From: Halobacteriovoraceae bacterium
GTDB lineage: Bacteria; Bdellovibrionota; Bacteriovoracia; Bacteriovoracales; Bacteriovoracaceae
Assembly (NCBI GenBank): GCA_002711995.1
Contig: PASN01000016.1
Span: 124,001-188,000 of the forward strand
Direction of reading: 5' to 3'
DNA: 64,000 nt
A program made the position numbers and the translations under genes. The notes under the pieces were generated by a model. It made no database searches, had not been told where the DNA came from, and was given only the letters and a program-made list of their open reading frames with translations. Shown here piece after piece: positions 52,348-61,393 of this stretch (the first letter of the stretch is position 1; each line of letters begins with the position of its first letter).

Positions 52348-52825
52348 TTTTCACATCCTTTTGTTAGGTTGTTTGTTAGTAGTTAAACGTTGTTATAAAA
52401 CGCATTTAATTCATAAACTATATATTTAAGTGTAACTATAAAACTTAATTTGCAAACAGAAAATTGCGAATTAAGTCGGTTTTTTTTCTTAAAAAATTTT
52501 ACTCTTTATATATGTTAATTAACTAAATTTACTAGTATTGTTTAACGCTTGTCTTACTTGCGCAGTGCGCGATTGAAGCCGTTTTTAATTCTAAAAGTTA
52601 TGAGGCTTCGACTATTAGCACTTATCGGTGCCCCGACAGTTTTAAGTCGCCTGGTCCTATGGTTACATCTGATAAAATACCTGCTTAAAAGTCTCTAAAA
52701 CTTAACCAATGTGTTTGACAAACAAGGACAACCTTTTGATCATTTTATAATAAGGAAAAATATTCCCATTTAAGTTTGTTTCTTTAAAACAACACTTTTA
52801 ACACAGGGATTAACAAGGAGATGTT
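52348..52825. other. AT-rich divergent region between two barrel genes
   Basis: 478 bases. Includes a GCGC-GTG-like dyad TTGCGCAGTGCGCGA (about 52558-52572) and a TATAAT (52746-52751). TTGACA lies at 52715-52720 but 25 bases away from it, so the promoter assignment is weak. I see no gene or known riboswitch. The long leader suggests heavy regulation. Confidence 0.45.
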
Positions 52826-54019
52826 ATGAAAAAGCAAATTGCTATCGCCATGGGATTGGCTGTGATTTCTACTTCTGCTTTTGCAACTAAAGCAAGACTA
52901 GAAGCACTAGGTGAGGACCAGTACGGTTCACAATTTATTTCGGACAATAGAAACGTATTTCTAAATGCCGCTACTGTAAACTTCCACAAAGATCTTGTGT
53001 ACATGGAGTTTGGTTCTTCAGACACAACACAAAATACTGTTTTTGAAGGAGTTGATCTTGCAAACGCTGGTGCGTTAGGTGGTACAAATTTGACTGAGTC
53101 AACTGACCAAGACACTTCTGCAACTCCAAAGGCTGAAGGTGGATTCTTTAAAGCTTCGGGCAACATGGTTTATGGTGTTGTTTTTGGTTCTGAGTCAAAT
53201 ACTTCCAATGGTCTTAGAACACTTGCAATGGGCAATGAAGTTGTTCATGAGTCCAACAACTTTGATATCTTTGTAGGTGGTGATGCTGGCGTTCAATGGG
53301 GAGCTAGTTTTACTTACTCTGATTCAAAAAATGAGCAGTTTACAGCTGAAGATGAGCAAACTGCAATGAGGGCAAGACTTGGTGTTATTTCTGGTGACCT
53401 TTCTGGTTTTGCTAACCTTAACCTTCAAAATAACGCAGAATCTGCTAATGAAGAATTTGATGGTCAGGCGGGATATCAAGTCGGTGGTACTTATGAAATG
53501 AATGACATGTACTACATGGTTCAACACAGAAGTTTTAAAGGTGAAGATACTGATAACAATGAAATCAGCGTTGATAAAACTTGGTTGGGTGCAGCTAAGG
53601 CTTATAGGCTAAATGATAAGTCAAATGTTTGGTTATCTGCTTGGTACAAAACTGAAAAAACTGAAAATGACTTTGATGCAATTCTTGCAACTGGTGAAAC
53701 TAAAACAGACTTTATACCTGTAACTCTTGCTGCTGAAGTAAGTGTAAAAGAATGGTTAACACTTAGAGGTTCTGTAGGTCATACTATTTGGGGAACTACT
53801 GAAAACGATTCTGGCGATGAAGCAACTGTAACAGATACTTTTGTTAATGCTGGTGCATCTCTTATCTTTGGTGACTTCCAAGTTGACGGTCTAATTGGGA
53901 ACGTAACTTCTAATGGCTCTGGCGCTAACGCTGCTGGTTCTACTAGCACTGACGCTGGCGAAGGTGTTCTTAGAACTGACGCTCTTATGTCTAGAGTTTC
54001 TCTTCTATACAGATTCTAA
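52826..54019 (+). CDS. porin-like outer-membrane protein
   Basis: 397 residues. Signal peptide MKKQIAIAMGLAVISTSAFA. Mature sequence is acidic, Gly/Asn/Thr-rich and strand-like throughout, ending RVSLLYRF with the C-terminal aromatic residue of beta-barrels. No Cys. AAGGAG precedes the ATG. It is a likely abundant porin; specificity unknown. Ended by a strong terminator. Confidence 0.72.
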   Translation: MKKQIAIAMGLAVISTSAFATKARLEALGEDQYGSQFISDNRNVFLNAATVNFHKDLVYMEFGSSDTTQNTVFEGVDLANAGALGGTNLTESTDQDTSATPKAEGGFFKASGNMVYGVVFGSESNTSNGLRTLAMGNEVVHESNNFDIFVGGDAGVQWGASFTYSDSKNEQFTAEDEQTAMRARLGVISGDLSGFANLNLQNNAESANEEFDGQAGYQVGGTYEMNDMYYMVQHRSFKGEDTDNNEISVDKTWLGAAKAYRLNDKSNVWLSAWYKTEKTENDFDAILATGETKTDFIPVTLAAEVSVKEWLTLRGSVGHTIWGTTENDSGDEATVTDTFVNAGASLIFGDFQVDGLIGNVTSNGSGANAAGSTSTDAGEGVLRTDALMSRVSLLYRF

Positions 54020-54054
54020 TAGGATGTTAGAAATATAAACAAGGTAACTTGTTA

Positions 54055-54081
54055 GGCCGCGACTTGTTCGCGGCCTTTTTT
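54055..54081 (+). terminator. rho-independent terminator
   Basis: GGCCGCG and CGCGGCC stem around ACTTGTT, followed by six T. It closes the porin-like gene. Confidence 0.9.
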
Positions 54082-54135
54082 GTTTTTAGGGCTTCTTGTA
54101 AAGCTGAAGAGTAGGGCTTATAGTGCTTCTAGACT

Positions 54136-54948
54136 ATGAAAAAAATGCTACTTTTCATTATATCCTCTTTAGCACTGTCATTAATTGGTGTTGTTGGGCT
54201 CTTAGGATATATCATTCAATCCAATGAAATCTCTAAGCTTCAACACGACTATCCTTTCTATTCTGATAAATTAAATAAATACACCTTCTCGATTGATAGA
54301 CCAAAGGACTGGGTCTTAGTGGATGACGTGGCCAAATACGCTAAATGGGCCATCATTGTAAGCGAGGATTGGGCCTTCTTTGATCATCCTGGAGTTGATC
54401 TTAATCAGCTTAAAATTACGATTGAAGAAAGCATTCGGGAGAGAGAGTTCACTAGGGGGGCCTCCACAATTACGCAGCAGCTTATAAAGAATACGGTACT
54501 TAGCGATGAAAGGACTCTTTGGAGAAAGTTTCAAGAGATTGTACTTGCTCTCTATGTGGAAAAGGTAATGAGCAAAGACGAAATCTTGGAAAAATATCTT
54601 AATATCATTGAACTTGGAGATGGCATTTATGGTATTGGCGAGGCCTCAAAATTCTATTTTAGCAAACCTCCAAAAGATCTGAACGCAAGGGAAGGAGCCT
54701 TTCTTGCGATGCTGCTTCCTAGTCCTGTGAAATACGCTGTGTCTTTTCATAAAAAAGAACTCACTGACTTTGCTGAGGAAAGAATTGAAGACATCTTAGT
54801 AAAGCTTCGCCAGGCCGATGTTTATGATGAAAAAGAAAGGCTAAAGCAAAGAGAGAAAAAGTTTTATTGGGAAGAGGACTTTTACCAAAAAGAAATCAAA
54901 GAGGTCTTTCAAGGCTATGACGACTACCTAGAGGATAGTTTCTTTTAG
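54136..54948 (+). CDS. mtgA: monofunctional peptidoglycan glycosyltransferase (GT51)
   Basis: 270 residues. One N-terminal membrane segment (MKKMLLFIISSLALSLIGVV), then the GT51 blocks: SEDWAFFDHPGVD with the catalytic Glu, RGASTITQQLIKN and LEKYLNIIELGDGIYGIGEAS. It polymerises lipid II into glycan strands in the periplasmic face of the inner membrane. No transpeptidase domain. It overlaps the trmL stop by 4 bases on the opposite strand. Confidence 0.92.
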   Translation: MKKMLLFIISSLALSLIGVVGLLGYIIQSNEISKLQHDYPFYSDKLNKYTFSIDRPKDWVLVDDVAKYAKWAIIVSEDWAFFDHPGVDLNQLKITIEESIREREFTRGASTITQQLIKNTVLSDERTLWRKFQEIVLALYVEKVMSKDEILEKYLNIIELGDGIYGIGEASKFYFSKPPKDLNAREGAFLAMLLPSPVKYAVSFHKKELTDFAEERIEDILVKLRQADVYDEKERLKQREKKFYWEEDFYQKEIKEVFQGYDDYLEDSFF

Positions 54949-55415
54949 AACTTTAATTGCCTAAAGCACTCATAGGCCGCAGCTGTGGCCGTATTGGAAA
55001 GGTTTAGCGACCTAATATGTTCGCTTCTCATAGGAAGAAAGAACATCCTGTCATGATAGTTGTCATAAATCTCTTGGGGAAGACCTTTAGTCTCAGCTCC
55101 AAAAATTAAATAACAATCATCTGAGTAATTGGCATTAAAGTAGCTGTCTGAACCATTGTTTTCAAAGAATATAAGCTTGTCACGCTCAGGGGATTCTCCT
55201 TCAAGAAAGTCCTGAAAGTTTTCATACTCTTTGATGGAGACATGTTTCCAATAATCAAGTCCAGCTCTTCTAACCGCCTTCTCAGAAAGGTCAAAGCCGT
55301 AAGGTTTAATAAGGATAAGGTTTAGATCAAGGGCGACACATGTGCGCCCGATGCTTCCAGTATTTCCTGGAATTTCGGGCGCAAACAATACGATATTAAA
55401 ACTTCTATTTGCCAT
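54945..55415 (-). CDS. trmL: tRNA (cytidine/uridine-34-2'-O)-methyltransferase
   Basis: 156 residues, the small SPOUT TrmL/YibK type. FAPEIPGNTGSIGRTC at the N-terminus, LIFGAETKGLP and MRSEHIRSLNLSNTAT are the three family motifs. It methylates the wobble nucleotide of certain leucine tRNAs. It overlaps the pepA end by 11 bases. Confidence 0.94.
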   Translation of the reverse strand: MANRSFNIVLFAPEIPGNTGSIGRTCVALDLNLILIKPYGFDLSEKAVRRAGLDYWKHVSIKEYENFQDFLEGESPERDKLIFFENNGSDSYFNANYSDDCYLIFGAETKGLPQEIYDNYHDRMFFLPMRSEHIRSLNLSNTATAAAYECFRQLKF

Positions 55416-56901
55416 TAGTTAGCGCGTCGTGAAGCGTTCTCACGATCAATCCGGAAGCGCCTTTTGAAGGACAGTATGGTAGGTGAGCTTGAGAGTCGCC
55501 AACACCTGCAATATCAAGGTGCGCCCACTTCACGTCATTTTTAACAAAGTTTTCTAAGAATGCTGCCGCAGTGGCAGTGCCTGCTCTACCTGCAGTGCCA
55601 ATGTTTTTAAGATCAGCAATCTGGCTTTTCATATCATCACGCCATTCTGGGATGATTGGAAGTTGCCACATGTACTCGTCCTGCTTTTTTGCATGATTTC
55701 TTAATTCATTGATCCACTTGTCATCGTTTCCTAAAACCGCGCACACTTGGCTTCCAAGTGCTACTAGACATGCACCTGTAAGAGTTGCAGCGTCAATTAG
55801 ATAGTCCGGCTTTTGGTCACATGCGTAATCTAGGCAATCTGCTAGAACTAATCTTCCCTCTGCGTCAGTGTTTAGGATTTCAACATTTAGGCCGTTTCTT
55901 GCTTTTACAATTGAATCTGGCATTGTGGCAGTGCTTGAAACAGCATTGTCTGTCATACCTAGAATACAAGTGATCTTGTAAGGGGAGTTGTTAAGAACCG
56001 CAGCTCTAAAAGCTCCATAAACTGTTGCAGATCCGGCCATATCAAACTTCATGCCCATCATTGATCCGCCTGGTTTCAGAGAGTATCCACCAGTATCAAA
56101 AGTTAAACCTTTGCCCACCATGGCGATGTGCTTGGTGTTCTTTGTTGCCTTCTTAGGAGTGTAAGTTAGGTGAACCAGTCTTGGGCCAAATGCGGAGCCA
56201 GCGTTCACTGAAAGAAATAGGTTCATTTTTTCTTTTTTAAGTTCGGCCTTACCCATAACTTTTACTTTAACGCCTTTAAGGTTCTTCTTTACGTCAGCTT
56301 CGATAGCTTTGGCATAGCCTTCCGAGTGAAGAACGTTTGGAGCTTCATTTACAAGATCTCTTGTAAAGTTAACACTAGAGGTCACGTTTTGAGCTTTCTC
56401 AACCGCTTTCTCAACGGCCTTCTTTGCTTTTTTATCGTCAATAAATAGACAGATCTTCTTAAACGTCGGCGTTTTCTTATTTGCTAGGTACTTGTCGAAT
56501 GTGTAAGAGCTCATCTGCAAAGATTCTGTGATTAGTTCAGCAGCCTTGGCCTTGTCGTTAACACAGTTAAATGAAAGGGCGTCTATTGCCACTGTTTTGA
56601 ACTTTTTAGAGCTAATTGCTTGGTATGTTTTTGCTATTGTTTTTCTAAGTTGCTCGGCCTTTGCCTCTTTTTTAGCTCCAAGTCCAACAGCAAGTACTGT
56701 TTCACCTTCTGGACCTGTAAAAGTCATGAATTCACCAGCTGATCCTGAAAAACTCTTTGATGAGCGCAGTCCTTTAAAGTGGGACATTAGGTTTTTGTCA
56801 CTCCAGCTTCCCTGAAATGTTTCATCTTTTTGATAGCAAGCAACCACTTTTAGGTCGGCCTTGTCAAAATGTTCGCTGGAAAAGTCCAATTCTATTTTCA
56901 T
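55405..56901 (-). CDS. pepA: leucyl aminopeptidase (M17)
   Basis: 498 residues. Dinuclear metal site: the KGLTFDTGGYSLKPGGSMMGMK block and the NTDAEGRL motif, which is the M17 signature. LGAKK and AFLENFVKNDVKWAHLDIAG are also family segments. It removes N-terminal residues, preferentially Leu, in the cytosol and may bind DNA as in E. coli. Length is normal. Confidence 0.94.
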   Translation of the reverse strand: MKIELDFSSEHFDKADLKVVACYQKDETFQGSWSDKNLMSHFKGLRSSKSFSGSAGEFMTFTGPEGETVLAVGLGAKKEAKAEQLRKTIAKTYQAISSKKFKTVAIDALSFNCVNDKAKAAELITESLQMSSYTFDKYLANKKTPTFKKICLFIDDKKAKKAVEKAVEKAQNVTSSVNFTRDLVNEAPNVLHSEGYAKAIEADVKKNLKGVKVKVMGKAELKKEKMNLFLSVNAGSAFGPRLVHLTYTPKKATKNTKHIAMVGKGLTFDTGGYSLKPGGSMMGMKFDMAGSATVYGAFRAAVLNNSPYKITCILGMTDNAVSSTATMPDSIVKARNGLNVEILNTDAEGRLVLADCLDYACDQKPDYLIDAATLTGACLVALGSQVCAVLGNDDKWINELRNHAKKQDEYMWQLPIIPEWRDDMKSQIADLKNIGTAGRAGTATAAAFLENFVKNDVKWAHLDIAGVGDSQAHLPYCPSKGASGLIVRTLHDALTNGK

Positions 56902-57015
56902 TTGCTGCTCCTTGATAGCGCAATTAAGCGCCCTAATCAGTTTTTAGATGTTTTTTTAAGCTTAACAGAATAGGCCATTATTGTCTAAGTAGGGGGAATA
57001 AAGTAACCTTTGTCC

Positions 57016-58161
57016 ATGTCAAAGTTAACACCCAAAATTTACCAATTTTACTTGGCCTCAAATACTATTGTGCCTTTTATAGTCAGCACAGTTTTCTTCG
57101 TTACATTTCTTTTAACTTTTGAAATGTTTAGAATTCTTCAACTCATGTCATCTGATGAGGCAAGCTTGGGTTTTGTAACTGGGCTGATGGGTGACGTCGC
57201 CATAACGCTTGTTCCAATGGCCATTCCTTTGTCCATGTTCTTTTCTGTGATCTACAGTCTTGGAAAACTTTCAGGTGATTCTGAATATGTGGCACTAAGA
57301 GCGGCAGGCCTGGAGAAGTTTAAAATCCTTATTCCATATGTTCTTGTGTCCTTTTTAGTGGCGCTGAATGTTTTTTATCTTGCCCAAGAGCTTGTGCCTA
57401 ACGCTCACACAAGAGTTAGAACCAAGGTTAAAATCATCAGTTCTGCAAGTCTTATTCAAGGAATTAAGGGAGGCCAGTTTTTTACGGCCATACCAAATAT
57501 CACAATTTTTCCTTCCAGAATGGACGATGAGACTTTGGAGCTTGAGGATGTTTTCCTTCATATCTACAATCCTGGCCAGGTTCTGGATAAGGTCATTTGG
57601 GCAAATACTGGAAAGATTCTTCACGACAAAAACGAATCCACTGGAATTGAAACTTTTAAACTTCTATTGAATAACGGAAACATCACAAGCTTCTCCAAAG
57701 GAGAGAGCGATGTGGAAAAGATTCTTTTTGAGGAATATGTGCTTCCAATCTCAGAGAAGCGATTTTCATACGACCCATCCACTAAAGAGATCATGATGGA
57801 TAGAAAAGAGCTAAAGGCCTTCATGGATGCAGGACTTGAGGAAGCAAAGAAGAAGAACTTTGATAAAAAAGACTTCTTTAACGCCAAGTACGAGTATTGG
57901 AACAGGATGAACACTCCGCTTCTATGTATGCTTTTGTCATTTCTAGGTTTTGGACTTGGAATCTCAGGAAATAGGGGAAAGAGTAAAAATCCTACTGGAA
58001 AAGCGCTCTTGTTTATTATCGGATACTACGTGGTGTTCTTTTCTATGGTGAATGTGGCCAGGTCAGGTTCAATTCCTCCATGGCTGGCCATGCTCATTCC
58101 GGGTGCCATTTTATTTGGCTTCGGTGTCTATTATTATAGAAAGCTTGACTGGGTAAGCTAG
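57016..58161 (+). CDS. LptF/LptG-family permease
   Basis: 381 residues from ATG 57016; the TTG at 57010 is an alternative. Six membrane segments, three N-terminal (IVPFIVSTVFFVTFLLTF) and three C-terminal (LLCMLLSFLGFGLGISGN and later), flank a periplasmic jellyroll. This is the YjgP/YjgQ lipopolysaccharide export permease pattern, which with LptB moves LPS to the outer membrane. Whether it is LptF or LptG is not decided; the partner is not adjacent. It converges with the rodZ-like gene, overlap 4 bases. Confidence 0.85.
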   Translation: MSKLTPKIYQFYLASNTIVPFIVSTVFFVTFLLTFEMFRILQLMSSDEASLGFVTGLMGDVAITLVPMAIPLSMFFSVIYSLGKLSGDSEYVALRAAGLEKFKILIPYVLVSFLVALNVFYLAQELVPNAHTRVRTKVKIISSASLIQGIKGGQFFTAIPNITIFPSRMDDETLELEDVFLHIYNPGQVLDKVIWANTGKILHDKNESTGIETFKLLLNNGNITSFSKGESDVEKILFEEYVLPISEKRFSYDPSTKEIMMDRKELKAFMDAGLEEAKKKNFDKKDFFNAKYEYWNRMNTPLLCMLLSFLGFGLGISGNRGKSKNPTGKALLFIIGYYVVFFSMVNVARSGSIPPWLAMLIPGAILFGFGVYYYRKLDWVS

Positions 58162-59324
58162 TCCTCTTTTTCTACCATTCTCTTCTTATAAACATCCTGG
58201 CGATAAGGAACGCCTTTATAGCTTGGGAAAAGAGGGAACTCGTAATTTGCGGCCTGCGCTTCAGGAAAGATCAAGCTTTTAACACCTGTTCTTGTGTCCG
58301 CTTGGACGAGCTTATTGTTATAAAATACTTTGGCCGCATTGAAGTTGCCCATAAATAAAAGGATAACCTCTTCAGCTTGAAGGAATAGTGACTTTCCTTT
58401 CTTTAAAACAAACCTTTTAATATCGTCGCCATCAATCTGGTAGCTAAGCCAAGTGTCGCCCTCTAAAGCGTGAATGTAGAGGTTTTGCTTGTCAGCGTCC
58501 ATAGCTCTTTGGAATCTTTTTGGAAAGATTTCAGCGTTTTCAACTTCCTCTGCGTCTTCTGAAAGACTGAATAGGTTTCTAGGAGCAGGGTAGAACTTTT
58601 TAAAAGGAAGCTCTCCTTGAGCAAGCTCAACTTTGGGCTCTTCCTTCTTAGGCTCTTCTTTTTTCTCCTCAACTTTCTCTTCGTCTTTTTTGACCACAAC
58701 CTCTTTAGGCTCCTCGGTAGAGGCTGCTTTAGGTTCTTCAACTTTTTCAGTCGGTTCAATCTCTTTGCTGTCAGCAGCGATTTTTTTAGAGTTTTCGAGC
58801 TCAAATAGTGAGGCCTCTTTAGGCTTTATGTCTTTTTCTATCGCTTCAGCTTCCTTGGAGGCCGTTAGCGAGGTCTTTTCATCGCTGATAGTAGAGAAGA
58901 AGTTGTAGACACCCTTAACCACAAAAAACAAAACCAAAGCGGCTGCGATGCCAGCTAAAAGCTTCTTGTTTATAAGTTGTCCGGCAATGCCCTGAATTCT
59001 GTCTTGGAGTTCGCCGAGATCAATATCTGATTCTTTAGAGGTTGCAACCTCTTCCTCAGGAACCTCTTCAACTTCAGGTTCGTTTTCTTTGTAAAGTAGC
59101 TCAAAGGCCTTGATGGCCTCATCTGAATCCAACCCAATGGTTTTAGCGTAATTTTTTACAAAGCCTTTAACGTAAGTTTTGTTGGGAAGAGTTTCAATAT
59201 TCTCCTTCTCCAAAGCGCGAAGAATGTTGATGTTGATTTTAGTTTTATTGGCAACATCTTCTAGGGGAATATTGTTCTTTGTGCGAGTCTCTTTTAAAAG
59301 CTTTCCAATCGTTTTATTTTCCAT
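58158..59324 (-). CDS. rodZ: RodZ-like cytoskeletal protein
   Basis: 388 residues. Cytoplasmic helix-turn-helix of the HTH_25 type at about 6-75 (LLKETRTKNNIPLEDVANKT, NINILRALE), then an acidic linker, one transmembrane segment (LLAGIAAALVLFFVVKGVYNF, about 135-155), a long Lys/Glu-rich linker (about 210-245) and a C-terminal DUF4115 domain. RodZ links MreB to the elongation machinery. It sits directly before the PilF-like TPR gene on the same strand, a known pairing. Confidence 0.85.
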   Translation of the reverse strand: MENKTIGKLLKETRTKNNIPLEDVANKTKININILRALEKENIETLPNKTYVKGFVKNYAKTIGLDSDEAIKAFELLYKENEPEVEEVPEEEVATSKESDIDLGELQDRIQGIAGQLINKKLLAGIAAALVLFFVVKGVYNFFSTISDEKTSLTASKEAEAIEKDIKPKEASLFELENSKKIAADSKEIEPTEKVEEPKAASTEEPKEVVVKKDEEKVEEKKEEPKKEEPKVELAQGELPFKKFYPAPRNLFSLSEDAEEVENAEIFPKRFQRAMDADKQNLYIHALEGDTWLSYQIDGDDIKRFVLKKGKSLFLQAEEVILLFMGNFNAAKVFYNNKLVQADTRTGVKSLIFPEAQAANYEFPLFPSYKGVPYRQDVYKKRMVEKED

Positions 59325-59354
59325 ATTTCAGCATTTTAAACGAAATAAAAAAAA

Positions 59355-60191
59355 TTAAAAGTCCAAAGACTTGACTGGAGACTCCATTTTTTGTGAGTAA
59401 ACCTGACCCGAGCGCTCTTGTTTGGATTGCAAGGCCTTAACTTTCATGATGGTTCTTCTTGCAATTGACTCATATTTTGTCATGGCAAAACGCTCTTGCA
59501 TGTCCGTCAATTTCAGCAAAGCTTCGGAGTATCTTTTCATTTTTAGAAGAGACTTGATTTGACCTAAAAGAGGTTCTGGATTGTTATAACACACTCCCAT
59601 GCTCGCATCTTTAAATGATCTGTAGGCCTTTTCATAGTGTCTACTTTCATAGGCCATTTGCGCAATTTTAAAGTGTGCCTGGCAGTAGTCCGGATCGATT
59701 TCCAATGCCAGTTTAAACTTCTGGTAGGCCTGTGTGTTTTTACCTTGAGCAAGCTCAATTATGCCCAAATTATAGTGAGTTCTATGTTGTCCTTCATAGG
59801 TAAGATCTTCCAGTATCTTTTCATAGAGGGCCTTCGCTTTCGCGTATGATTTCTTTTCCAAATAGATGGATGCCAAGTTTAATCTTGCATCAGTGTTTTT
59901 TTGATCAAGCTCTATAGCCTTTTTTATGTGTCTAATAGCTCTAGGCTCACTCTTTTTGAACCAGTAGGCCATTCCAAGGTTGTTGTGAATTTGGCTATTG
60001 TCAGGATCAAGTGCCACCGCTTCCATCAAGTTTTTAAGGGCCGAGGTGTAGTCTTCGCTTACCAAGTCTCTAGTGCCTTGGTTGTAATATAGCTTGGCCT
60101 TTTTTTCAGTGGGTGAGAGCTCGTTTTTAGGATTGCTAGAACAACTCGACAAGAAAAGTATGCCCAGCGCCAAAAGAAAAATTGATTTCAT
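59355..60191 (-). CDS. TPR lipoprotein, PilF/PilW/Tgl-like
   Basis: 278 residues. Lipobox LSSC. At least five tandem TPR units (LYYNQGTRDLVSEDYTSAL, NLGMAYWFKKSEPRAI, NLASIYLEKKSYAKAK, NLGIIELAQGKNTQAY, FKIAQMAYESRHYEKA). In other bacteria, PilF-type lipoproteins are outer-membrane pilotins for the type IV pilus secretin and sit next to rodZ; by context I infer the same role. The gene ends 30 bases before rodZ. Confidence 0.8.
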   Translation of the reverse strand: MKSIFLLALGILFLSSCSSNPKNELSPTEKKAKLYYNQGTRDLVSEDYTSALKNLMEAVALDPDNSQIHNNLGMAYWFKKSEPRAIRHIKKAIELDQKNTDARLNLASIYLEKKSYAKAKALYEKILEDLTYEGQHRTHYNLGIIELAQGKNTQAYQKFKLALEIDPDYCQAHFKIAQMAYESRHYEKAYRSFKDASMGVCYNNPEPLLGQIKSLLKMKRYSEALLKLTDMQERFAMTKYESIARRTIMKVKALQSKQERSGQVYSQKMESPVKSLDF

Positions 60192-60251
60192 GCTAATCCT
60201 CCAAGATATATAATCAATATTTTGACCAATATCATTGGATTTGTAAAAGCA

Positions 60252-61340
60252 TTATTTGAAGCGGATCACCGTCATTGCCTCAAAGTGAAAAGTCGATGGA
60301 AACAGGTCTAAAAGCTTTGTTTCGAGGATTTTGTAGGGCATTTCAAGCTGCCTGATATCCCGAATCATGGTCTGTGGATGGCAAGACACATAAAGCAAGG
60401 TTTTAGGAGCAAACTTCTTGACCCATGCATTTAAATGCTTAAATCCGGCCCTAGGTGGATCTACGATGAATAGATCAAATTCTTGATTCCCCACCACTGT
60501 GGAAAACTGAGCTAGGCTTTCTTCCTCCGATAGATCCAAGGATATAAAGTTATCCTTTCTTTCAAAAGGGTACATATCAATGTGAAAGGTCTCTCCATCT
60601 ATAGAGCGAGATAGATTTCCATCTCCGCCAAATAAATCCAAGGTGGACTTTGGGTGTTGGTCTTTCAGAGCATTTGATACACACTCTAGAAGCTTTTTAT
60701 TCATTTGCTCATTGACCTGGGTGAATCCATCTGAGGCGTAGCGTGTATCCCAGCTAACTTTTATTTCATCATCACCTCTGTGGTAGAGCTCCACATGGCC
60801 TTTAGGTCTTTTACTTTTTTTAAGATACTTTGATTTATTTCTATAAAGCTCGTCAAAACTTGGTTTTAGGTCACTTTTGAAGATCTTGCACTCCGGAACC
60901 TCTAATATCCTATTTTGCAGGGCCTTTATAAAGCCTAGCGATTGGGATCTTTTATGATAATGCAATTGCACTCTGTTTCTATAGCCTGTCCTCTCTGGCG
61001 CCTCTATAACATCAAACTCTGGCGAACCTATAGGGGCAAGCATTCTTTTAAAGCTCTCTGCTTTGAATTTTAGCTCATCTTCGTAAGTGGTATGAAGAAA
61101 GTGACACCCTGGGCATTCTGTAAAGTGGGGGCAGATTGGATCGATTCTACAACTGCTGGAGTCCTCAATTTTGACAAGCCTGCAAAAATGAATATTCTTT
61201 TTACTTTTTATGATTTCGGCCTGGCCTCTTTCACCGGGCAAGGTTTTAGGGATAAAGTATATTTGGTCGTGTTTTTTAAAGACGCCTTGTCCTAATGGAT
61301 CAATATGGTCAATTAAAAAATTAATAGAGTTTTTGGCCAT
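60252..61340 (-). CDS. 23S rRNA m5U methyltransferase, RlmD/TrmA-like
   Basis: 362 residues. N-terminal TRAM-like start, then an Fe-S Cys set (CPHFTECPGC with CRIDPIC before), the SAM loop LDLFGGDGNLS, IVDPPRAGF and the catalytic Cys in YVSCHPQTMIRDI. This is the RumA/RlmD or TrmA family making 5-methyluridine; rRNA versus tRNA target not decided. Divergent from the potassium-uptake operon by 53 bases. Confidence 0.88.
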   Translation of the reverse strand: MAKNSINFLIDHIDPLGQGVFKKHDQIYFIPKTLPGERGQAEIIKSKKNIHFCRLVKIEDSSSCRIDPICPHFTECPGCHFLHTTYEDELKFKAESFKRMLAPIGSPEFDVIEAPERTGYRNRVQLHYHKRSQSLGFIKALQNRILEVPECKIFKSDLKPSFDELYRNKSKYLKKSKRPKGHVELYHRGDDEIKVSWDTRYASDGFTQVNEQMNKKLLECVSNALKDQHPKSTLDLFGGDGNLSRSIDGETFHIDMYPFERKDNFISLDLSEEESLAQFSTVVGNQEFDLFIVDPPRAGFKHLNAWVKKFAPKTLLYVSCHPQTMIRDIRQLEMPYKILETKLLDLFPSTFHFEAMTVIRFK

Positions 61341-61393
61341 AATTTTCTTATCTCGTTAATTTTACAAAAATCAATTATCATAAACTTATATAT

